From the IMG/VR virus record IMGVR_UViG_3300010150_000023, positions 1 to 55,662 of that record: a DNA stretch of 55,662 nucleotides, one strand, 5' to 3'. Shown in pieces: positions 18,001-30,000 of this stretch (its first letter is position 1; each line of letters starts with the position of its first letter). Made by a program: the position numbers and the translations under genes. The stretch is from a virus. Under the pieces are notes generated by a model. It saw only the letters and a list, made by a program, of their open reading frames with translations, was not told the origin of the DNA and did no database searches.

Positions 18001-21000
18001 TATACTGAGCCAACAGAAGTAATTCAAGGACATGATGGATCTATAACAAAAGCATATGGCGATTTTAGAGATGACTTAATACTTGAATTTGAAAAAAGAA
18101 TTTATAATAATATTAGAACTAATTATAATTCAGATATTATTGACATACATGATTTTATTCCAGGAACATATAGAAATACAACTGTAACTAAAGAAAATAT
18201 TGATAATGTGATGCTTAAAGATTTTGCATCTTGGTTAACAAACATTGATGATGTTGACTATACAGCATTTGACTTTTATAACAGAGGTAATACGTTCTCA
18301 TATAACTATAGCTCAATGCAGTCTCCATTAGATACAGCATTACCAGGTTATTGGAGAGGAGTATACAAACAAGCATACGATACTGATCGTCCACATACTC
18401 ATCCATGGGAAATGCTAGGACTAACAAATATGCCAGACTGGTGGGAAACAGTGTATGGTCCTGCTCCGTATACAAGTAATAACTTGTTGTTATGGGAAGA
18501 TTTAGAAAAAGGTATTCTTGCAAAGCCGGGCGTAAATAAAGTTGTACTAGAAAAATATAAAAGACCTGGACTTACAACACATATACCTGTAAATGATTTA
18601 GGTCAACTACTAAGTCCATTAGATTCAGGCTATGCTAAAAATTATGTAAATGGTTTAACAAGAGCTTCGTTTGTATTTGGCGACGAAGCACCAGTAGAAA
18701 CTGCGTGGCGCAGAAGTTCAGAATATGCTTTCTCATTATTTAAAGCATGGATGTTAAATCAACCTACAAAAATTATTGGACTAGGTTTTGATAGACTAAG
18801 AACTGTAAGAGATAACTCAAATCAAATTGTATACTCTACAACTAGTAAGCGTTTACGTTTAGTAGATTTAGTATTTCCAAATAATAGTACAACAGGTTCA
18901 GATTCAATAAGAGTCTTTACTTCAGGCTTTGTAAACTTTATTGCAAACTATCTTGCAAGTAATGTTGTTTCTAATTACGACACATATCAAAATAATATTG
19001 CAAATATTACAAACCAAGTTGCATTTAAAGTAGGCGGATTTACAGACAAGAGTAAATTTAATTTATTACTTGACAGTAGAACTCCTTTAAACCAAGGCAA
19101 TGTTTTTGTTCCAGAAGAAAACTATCAAGTTACACTACAAACAAGTAGCCCAATTGATGTTGTTACTTACAGTGGTGTTGTAATTGAGAAAGCAACAGCA
19201 GGTTATATTATTAGAGGATATGATTCTTCTAACCCAAGTTTTAAATATTACAACTATGTGCCTAATCAAAATGATCCGTTAGTAAATGTTGGCGGTGTAA
19301 GTGATTCGTTTATTGAATGGGATTCGGATCAGCGTTATGTTGCAGACGGAGTTGTAAAGTATCAAGAAACATTTTATAGAGTTACTGTAGGACACACTAG
19401 TACTGCAATTTTTGATCAATCAAAATTTGTTAAACTTCCAGACTTACCAGTTGTAGGAGGACGTTCTGCACAGTTTAGAACAAGATTTGATTCTAGATTT
19501 ATAAAACAATTACCATATGGCACATTATTAAGAACAACACAAGAAGTTGTTGACTTTTTGTTAGGTTATGGGGACTATTTACAAAATGCAGGATTTGTAT
19601 TTGATAATTTTAATCCTACTTTAGAAGCAGTTGAAAATTGGAAACTAAGTGCAAAAGAATTTATGTTCTGGACATTACAGAACTGGGACTCAGGAAGTTT
19701 AATTACTGTAAGTCCTTCAGCACAACGCATTGAGTTTTCAACATCTTATGCAGTAGTAGATGATATATTTGATCCATTTTATGAATATGGTTTAGTATCT
19801 GCAAATGGTACAAAATTAAGAAAAGAATTTGTAAATATTTTAAGAACAAATGAAAATACTTTTTCACTTACAGTTAAAAATACAGCAGATGGAATATATG
19901 CTTTAAAACTTCCGTTAGTACAAAAAGAACATGTTATTGTACTTGATAACGAAACTGTGTTTAAAGATATTATTTACGATCAAGAAGCAGGATATAGACA
20001 AGAACGTATTCGTGTACTAGGTTATAGAACTGCTGATTGGGCAGGTGGCTTAAACATTCCAGGCTTTATATATGATGATGCTATTGTTACAACTTGGCAA
20101 CAATGGAAAGACTATGCAATCGGCGATGCTGTTAAGTATAAAGAATTTTATTATGCGGCTATTACAAAAGTTTCAGGATCAGAATTATTTGTTGATAACC
20201 AATGGTACAGACTAGAAGAAAAACCTCAGAGTAAATTACTTACTAACCTTGAATATAAAACAAATCAGTTTGGTGACTTTTATGATCTTGATACAGACAA
20301 CTTTGATGTTAACCAACAAGAAATTGCACAGCATTTAATTGGTTATCAAAAGCGTGAATACTTGGCAAACATTATTAATGATGATGTAAGTCAATATAAA
20401 TTCTATCAAGGAATGATTGCAGACAAAGGAACTAAAAATGTTCTTACAAAATTGTTTGATGCATTAAGTAGTGCAGATAAAGAAAGTTTAGAGTTTTATG
20501 AAGAATGGGCTGTTAGGTCAGGACAATATGGTGCCAGTGACGGCTTTGAAGAATTAGAATTTTTACTAGACGAAGAACAGTTTCAACTAAGCCCACAGCC
20601 AATACTATTAACAGAAACAATACCAGATGACGTATCAGATTTAATTTATCGTCAACTACCAGGAAGCGTATTTGTAGCACCTAATAATTATGCACATAAA
20701 CCGTTCCCAGTAAAATATGTAAATGATCCAGCATTAAAGACTGCTGGTTATGTAAGAGAAGAAGACGTAAACTATATTGTAAAATCATTTGATGATATAT
20801 TAAATATTGATCATAATGCTATACAACAAGGACAGTATGTTTGGGTAACATTTGATAAAAATGATTGGAATGTATACAAGTACACAGATACACCTTGTAC
20901 TATTACAAGTGCATTACCAGTAGACAATGATGCTGTTTTAGTTTTAGATAGACTAACAACATTAAAAGTAGATGACATTGTAGGATTGTATGATGTTACT

Positions 21001-24000
21001 GATGAAGTACAGGGCTTTTTCAAAGTTAAAAGTGTAGAGCTGAATAGAATTACTATAGCATTACCAGAAGATGTAGCACTAACAACAGAAGCTACAGGCT
21101 TAACAGGTATACTTACAACGTTTATTTCAAATCGTGTTACAACACTTGCAGATGCAAATAAATTTGCTGAATCAGATATTGAATTTGGAGAAACACTTTG
21201 GGTAGATAGTATTACTGCTGATGGCAAAGGTAAATGGAATGTTATTAAAGCAGGTAATAGTTTTGACTTAGATGAAAATTTAATTAATCCTGCAGAGAGT
21301 AATATATCCTTTGGCGAAAGTATTGCAAATGATAGTGCAAATACTGTAGTTGCTGTAGGTTCACCATTAGACGGTGACGGAAAAGTTTACATTTATGAAA
21401 GACAACAAGACGGTAGTACAACATTTGGAACATTACAACCTAAGCAAACTTTAGAACCAATTGCTAATTATTCAACTACTCCAGGTAAGTTTGGACAAGC
21501 AATGTCTATGAGTCCAGATGGTGAGTACTTAGTTGTTACTGCTCCTAATTCAAGTAATGTTAAGACTGCATATAAAGATGAATTTAATTTTGCTACTGAC
21601 TATAAGTTAGGTTCTATTGTACAATACAATGGTAACTTATATAAGTCAAGAAGAACTGTCAAAGGAAGAACTGATAACATAGAGTTTGGTACATTTGATA
21701 GTGCTAGTCGTTGGAGATCAGATCTTTATAAGATACATGGCACATACGATGATGTGCAATTAATAGCATTAGGTGATTTACCACTAGTAGATGTTGAAAT
21801 TGATCACATATTAGTTAGAGCTCCGTTAGATGCATATGAAGGAAGTAACATTGGAGATACATTATATCTTGATTGGAATGAATTAAGTCTAAATTATACT
21901 CCAGACGTTAAGCCAGAGATTGTTAATATTGAATTAACTAATCCAGTTAGACTAACAACTAATAGTAACCATAGTTTAGCAGACGGTGATCAAGTTATAC
22001 TAACTGATGTACCAAATGATAATTTATCATTTAGACCTATTGCGTTCCCATACTTGTACGACAACAGCGATATTAATACACCATTTGATACAGTACAACA
22101 AAGTAGTGTTAAAGGAATTGAAGGCACAAAATATTATGCTAAAGTATTAACAAATCAACAAATTGAATTATACAGCAACGAAGCATTAACAACTAAAGTT
22201 AACGGTACTGTAGGATTTGTAGGTACAGCAAATATTGGCGGCTTTAACGGTTACCTAAATAAAGTAAACAAACCTTTTGATAATACGTTTAGTGGAATTA
22301 ACAAAGACTTCCTTAGTTTGAATCCACATGTTATAAGACGTAAAGTACAAGAAGTATTTTATATACTTGACCCTGTTAACGTTCCTAGCGTTTCAGCAGG
22401 CGACAGAGTAACTACTGCAACAGGTAATGCTGACGTTGTTCGTGTTAGAAACGAATTAGGACGTCTAGTAATTTATGCAGATAGAAAGAATGGTGTATTT
22501 GATGAGTCAGGTACGCTGTTTATTAATGATCAATTCTTAGTAGGTAGTTATACAAGACCATTAGCTGATAGTGTAGATAGAAGTACTGTACTAGGTGGCT
22601 ATTGGGAAATACCACTAACAACAGGCTTTACACCTAAAGATGAACAGTTAACAAATACTCCAACAACAGATTCTGGAGAAGGACTAGTTATTGTTGATGT
22701 TAAAAACAATTACAATCCAGCAACGTTACCAGGACCAGATTGGACAGAAAGTACAGCAAGACTACCGTATAAGAGTAGTGTACAAAATACTTTAGAACAT
22801 CCAGTTGAAGTTCTTGCATCAACATCAAAAGCATTTAAGAAAGAAACTGATCTTATTAGAGTGCTTAGTCATAAGAGTCAAGGTGTTGCAGGCAACGTTA
22901 CTGAAGTTGATGTATTAGATGCAAGATTTGTTGTACGCTTACCTAAAAACGTATCTGACAAGGCAGTATCAGCAACAGCTGATAGCACAACGCCTAATCC
23001 GTATGTTGGTGTTTACTTAAATGATATTCCAGCAAATGGCGTATTACCAGATATATCTGATACAGGATTTGGTGCAGACCCGTATGCTGTTATCAATGTA
23101 GACAGAAGACGTCCAACAGACTTATGGAATGGTTATATTGACTATGATGTATTTGCTGAAGTAGACTTAGCCCCAGGCGATATTATTAGAGAAGGTCAGT
23201 CAGGTGCATCAGCAGAAATTGCTTTTATACAAAGAGATTTAGATAAGTCAAGACTGTATGTTAAAAATGTTGCAGGCGAATTTAGTTTTGGTTCACGTTA
23301 CATTGACGGACTAGCACCGCAATCAATGTGGTTATACAAACAAATAGGTGCAAACTTAACAAGAATTGGTACTACTGAATCAAGACAACTAGCAGACGAA
23401 GATATCGGCTACCTTGCAGTGTTTACCCATACTACAAATTTAAGTATACCTCCAAAGTTAACATTTGCATTAAACAGTATTACAGATGAAGTTGCTGACT
23501 ATGAAACAAAATTCATTACAGGTATTGAATATCAAACATGGATTGAAGAATACAAACCAGGTTTACCTCGTGTAACATTAGAACCTAGTACAGAAAACAA
23601 TGACTGGGCACAAGTAGATAACATTCCTATTAACGTAGGTAGAGATGCAAGTTCTTATACTAAAGAAGGTGCATACTTTGTATACCAAAAAGACAGTACA
23701 ACTGGACTATATGATTTAGTTAGTGGATACATTCTTCCTAATCGTTCAAACAACCGCGAACTAGGACAGCGTGTAAAACTTATTAGAGATAACAACTTCT
23801 ATAAACTTGTTATCAACAGTAAAGAGCCGCACACTAATGACGGAACTGATGGTAATGGTAGACTTTACTTTGTACTAAATGGTACAAGTGAGTTTGGCAC
23901 ATACAACTGGTCACTAGGTAGAGATCCAAATTTCAAAGGTGAATACAATAGTATTTCATCTTACTATCAAGATCAAATTGTAATTTATAATGATGTATTC

Positions 24001-27000
24001 TACAAGGCACTTACTAATTTAAGTAACGAAACGTTTACTCCAATCAAATGGCAAGTAATAGGTAGCGATATAGACTTTGTTGGTTACTTACCAAATACAT
24101 CAGGACTTGTTATTCCAGGCGATGACAGTAGTATTATAAACTTATCAACTAGTGGATACGGAGAAGTATTTGATATTAGTGATAATGGTAGAGTATTAGC
24201 AACAGTAGCAAAATATGATAGTGGCAATAAACTTGTAATATACACACTCAAGGATATGCACTTCCAATACGTAACAGAATTTACTGCACCTGCAGACTCA
24301 GATAGTTATGGCAATAGTATAACAGTTTCAGATAACGGTAACTTAATTGTTGTAAGTGCTCCTGGCACAGACGCTAGAGAGTCACAGCAAGGTAAAGTAT
24401 ACGTTTACAAAAATGTTTCAGGAACATATTCTTTACAACAAGAATTAAACAGTCCTAATGCAGAATTAGTTGAAGGCTTTGGACAAACTTTAGGATTTGA
24501 TGGTAACCAATTAATTGTAACAGGCGCAACTAGTGACATACTGCTTGATACTACGTTTGATAGATATGAGCAAAGAGATACAACACGTAATGACTATGTT
24601 AACGATCCAACTAAAGGATTTAATATAGCACAAACAACTTACGATAATGGCTTTACTACATTTGTTAAACGTGTAAGCGATAGTGGTAATGTTTATGTTT
24701 ATGAAAATATAAATGATACTCTTGTGTTTGGACAGCGTTTAAAATATTCAAACTTTAATGTTAAGAACTTTGGTAAGAATGTTATTGTAAACAATAACAC
24801 AATACTAGTAGGATTGCCTGCGCTAGACGTTACAGGAAATATTCAAGGACAGGTAGCAGTATACATCAAAGATGATATTGACAGTACTTGGTCAGTTTAT
24901 AGAGAACCAGTTGACTCTGGAGACCTAAACAAGTTTAGAGGCAGTTTTGTTTACGACACTAAACAAAACACTATGTTAACAAGACTTGATATACTTGATC
25001 CTATATTAGGTAAGATACCTGGTACAGCAGAACAAGAATTATCATATAAAACATATTATGATCCTGCAAATTATAATGTAGGCTTTACTAATAATAAAGA
25101 ACAATACATTGCTTGGGACGATAAAAATATAGGCAAACTATGGTGGGACCTAAGTACAGTAAAATACATTGACTACCATCAAGGTTCAATAACTTATTCA
25201 CAAAATACATTTAACAAACTTGCAGAAGGTGCAAGTATTGATATTTACGAGTGGGTAGAGTCAAACATATTACCGTCAGCATGGGATAGTTTAGCAGGAA
25301 CCAATAGAGGTACAGCATTAGGTATAAGTGGTATTTCTAAATACGGTGATACAAAGTATGCAACACGAGAAATATATGATAGTGTTGGACAAGTGTTTAC
25401 TACAAAATATTACTTCTGGGTTAAAGCAACTAAGATACTACCACAAATAGAAGGTAGAAATTTAACAGCGTATGATATACAAAATATCATAACAGACCCT
25501 GCAGGACAGAAATTAAGATTTGTTACTGTACTCGGTAATGATAGATTTGTTTTATACAACTGTAATAACTTAGTTAGTGATACAGACGTTGCAATTAATT
25601 TCCGTTACTGGACTATTGATAATCAAGACAATAATATTCATACAGAATATCAAATTATTACAGACGGATTTGAATCAAGCAAACCTAAATCAAATATTGA
25701 GCAGAAGTGGTTTGATAGTTTAATTGGAACTGACAAGTATGGCAGAGCAGTACCAGATCCAGAACTAAGTGTAAAACAAAAATACGGTAACTTAGATAGA
25801 CCAAGACAGAGTTGGTTTGTAAATCGTAAAGAGGCACTAAAACAATTTATTGAAAGAGTAAATAGAGTTCTTTCAAAAGAGCTTGCTGTTGATAGTTTAG
25901 ATCTTACAAAATTATCTAATAAAGATCCTCTTCCAACAGTACTATCAGGTATGTATGATAGTGCTATTGATACCGAAGAAGAACTAAGATTTGTTGGTAC
26001 TGTTAGAGCAGAGCAAGCAGTATTAGAACCTGTTATTATAGACGGAACAGTAACCAAAATAAACGTAGTAACTAGAGGAAGAGGCTACAAAAATGTTCCA
26101 AAAATTACTATTAACGGAACTGGTTCAGACCTAGAACTAACACCTGTTTTAAACAACATAGGCGCTATTACAAGCGTTATTATTGTTAATGGTGGCACTA
26201 ACTACACAGACGACTTAACGCTTACTGTGAGACGTCTTAGCACCCTTGTAAGGTCAGATAGTACACTAGGTGGCAAGTGGTCAATCTATTGCTGGAACAG
26301 TCAAACTAGAAATTGGACAATAGATAGTCAACAGTCATATGATGTATCAGAATTTTGGAATTATAAAGATTGGTATGCATCTGGTTACAGTGAATTAACT
26401 TCAGTAGACTACTTAATTGATGACTATTATGAATTGAATATTGTCGATGATCAAATTGGTGATATTGTAAAAATCTCTAGCGTCGGCACAGGCGGCTGGA
26501 TATTACTAGAAAAAATTGTAAACGTAGATACACCAGACTATAGTTCAGGATACAAAACTGTTGGACGTGAAAACGGTACACTAGAATTCCTATCAAAACT
26601 TTATACACAAGATGGTGGATCATTAGAGTTACGTAGAATATTAGAAACTATTAGAGATGATTTATTTATTGACGAACTTGCAAATGAATATAACCAATTG
26701 TTCTTTGCAGGACTGCGTTATGTGTTTACAGAACAAAATTATGTTGACTGGGCATTTAAAACAAGTTTCATAAAAGCAAAACACAATGTAGGCGAGCTAA
26801 AAGAAAAAACTACATATCAAAATGATAACTTACCAAGTTTTGAAAAGTACATTGAAGAAGTTAAACCTTACAGAACAAAAGTTAGAGAATACTTATCAGC
26901 ATATGATAAGACAGATAATACTCAAAGTGTTGTAACAGACTTTGAACTATCGCCGTTCTATGATACAGAGCGTGGCGAAATAGTTAGTCCACAAGTTCAA

Positions 27001-30000
27001 ATCAATGACGGAGTATTGTCAGGCATAAACTTTGATATTGATGAGTATCCACAAAAACATTGGGTTGATAATTTTACATACAGTGTTGAAGAAATTAAAA
27101 TTGAAAATGGCGGCACAGGATTTACTAATATTCCACAAGTAACTATTACTGGCGGCGGTGGCACAGGTGCAACTGCTAGTGCATATATAGGTAGTGGTAG
27201 TGTTAAAAATATTGTTGTTACTAACAGCGGTGCAGGATTTACAAGTATTCCAACTATTACAATCGATGGTGTGCAAGACGAAGGCGGACTAGCACCTAAA
27301 GTAAGTATTGTATTAGGAAATAAAAAAGTAAGAAGTTTAAATGTTACACAAAAGTTTGATAGACTATCTCCAAACTTAGAAATATTAAACTTACCAGAAA
27401 CAGAAGTATTTACAAGTACTGGTACTGAACTTACACTAACACTCAAGTTTCCAATGGACTTAACAAGAACTAATGTTAGAGTATTCTTTAACGACACTGA
27501 AGCACTAAGCAGTGAGTACAGTTTCAATAATAAAGAATTGTTTAGTACAAACAAAACACATATTCGTAACCAAGGTTACATTACATTAACTAATGCACAA
27601 CTAGTTGGAACAATAATTAAAGTTGAATACAACAAAGATGTTAGTATGCTTACAGCGGCAGATAGAATTAACTTATTCTACAATGCATCTGAAGGACAGT
27701 TAGGTAAAGACCTAGGACAACTAATGGACGGTGTCGACTACGGTGGCGTTGAAGTTAAGAGTTTTGAATTTGGTCAAGACTTAGGTTGGGATAGTAAAGA
27801 ATGGTACACTACGTCATGGGACTCATATGATGAAAACTTTGATGACGAAAGTTTTGTAACAACTGGTCCTACATTTAGATTCCAGTTATCTAAACCTTTA
27901 CAAGAAGATACAATTTACAATGTATATGTTAATGCTACAAGAGTTGATGATATTAATTATGATGGTAGCACCAAAACTTATATTGCAGGTGACGGTTCAA
28001 CAGTTCTTTCATTAGGTAATCCAAATGCAATTATGTTATCAATTACTTCAGACAGTACTGAGTATGTAGTTGAAAATGGAAACTACTATATTGATATACA
28101 AAATGTTGAAGAGTGGGAAGAGTTCTTTGCTACTTCTAATCCAACAATTACATTTAGAAAGTCTACAAGCGATGGTAGCTTCCTACCAGAAGGCATTGGC
28201 TTTGATAGTTTAATTGAAGGTGGTAACTTACAGTATGGTACTGCAACAGGACTTGATGCAAGTGATATTAACCTTGACGGTGACGGATTTGTTACACCAA
28301 CAACATCAAAAGGTCCAGAAGAATTAGTTCCAGGACAGTTACATGATACACTAGACTTAAAAGTTTATGATAGATCTGCAGACGGCGGTAGTTTAATTAG
28401 CACAAGAAACTATACTGCAACTGATGGACAAGTAGACTTTGACTTAGATGTTTTACCACACAACATATTCAGTGCTATTGTTAAAGTTAACGGAAAAATA
28501 TTACAATCTGAAGACGTTCCAGGATCTGATAGTTCAGTAGTTGGAACACCAGAGTACACTATAAACTTTACAGATAAGAAATTAACTCTAAGAGATGCAC
28601 TAGTAGCAGGAGACAAAGTAAATGTATTGTCAATGGCAGGCAGTGGAGAAAGAATTTTAGACACAGATCACTTTATTGGTGACGGCACAACAAGAACATT
28701 TGTAACAAGTGTGATATGGGCAGACGATATACAAAGTTATATTAATGTAGACGGAGCAAATGCTCAAGTATCATTATTTAAAACAGATAGTTCCTATGGT
28801 GATAAAGCAGGACTAGTTGGACTAGACTTTGTTATTCCGCCAAACGATAATGCGTTTGTTTATTACTCATTGTTTGATACTAATGAAGAAACAATACAAA
28901 GATACAGTGAAGTAATTATTGATAGATTTATTGGAGATGGTAGTACAGTACAATTTGAATTGTCACCTGAGCCTGCTTCAAGGCTCCCACTAAGTCATAA
29001 CATTATTGTTAAAGTTGATGATAAAATATTATTTCCAGGATATACACAACAATGGTACATTACTACAGCACGTGAATATGTATTAGATAGATCACAGTAT
29101 CCGACAAGTAGCCTAAGTCCAGATGCAGTTGATGTATACATTAACGGTGTTAAAAAAGTATTACTAAAAGACTATCGTTGGAACTTTAATAACTCATCAG
29201 TTACTTTGTTTGATAACGTAGGTGAAACTGGTGATGACTTAGAAATTGTTATTACAGATTCAGCAGAATACGAATTTAGTAAAAATACATTAATTGGACT
29301 ACCAACAGTAACAGGTACATTTGAACCAGGCGAAACTGTAGAAATAGGAACTGGAGACAGTACAGTTTATACAGCAACAGTAAAATCATTTACTACTGGT
29401 ACAGGTAACTTAGTTGTAGTAGGTACTGTTCCAGGACTATCTCAAGCAGTTGACATTGACAATAGTATTCCGATTGTAGGCTTAACAAGTAATGCAACAG
29501 CATCATCGATTGTAAGTATAACACTTGTTGAAGCAGGCGATAGACTAGTATTAGATAGTATACCTGCAGATGGTACACAAGTTGACGTATATAAATTTAA
29601 TAGACACGAACTACAAGATATACAAATGGAAACAAAAACTAACGTTTCACGTAGTATACTTACAGTTGGTACAGATGACTATTATGAATTTAATAGACTA
29701 ACAAAAGGTTTAGTTAAACTACGTGCGCCAGCAGTAGATACCGCATACCTTTGGATAAGTTTAAACGGAATAATGTTAACTCCAAACGTTGACTACAAGT
29801 TAGTTAAAATGGATAATTACGTACAAATAGATAGACCCGTTAAACCAAATGATAAAATACAAGTAATTCATTTTGCGGCTGACAAAGCAAGTGAAAAGTT
29901 TGGATATAGAATGTTTAAAGACATGCTTAACAGAACGCACTATAAGAGACTAAACCAAGCAAACGTTTACTTCTTAGCAGAGCCGTTGAGTATATCAGAC

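Noticed and set aside
26997-27554. 185-codon minus-strand frame within the giant gene
   Set aside because: It is a shadow of the Gly-rich beta repeats on the plus strand, with no ribosome binding site and inside a firmly coding region.
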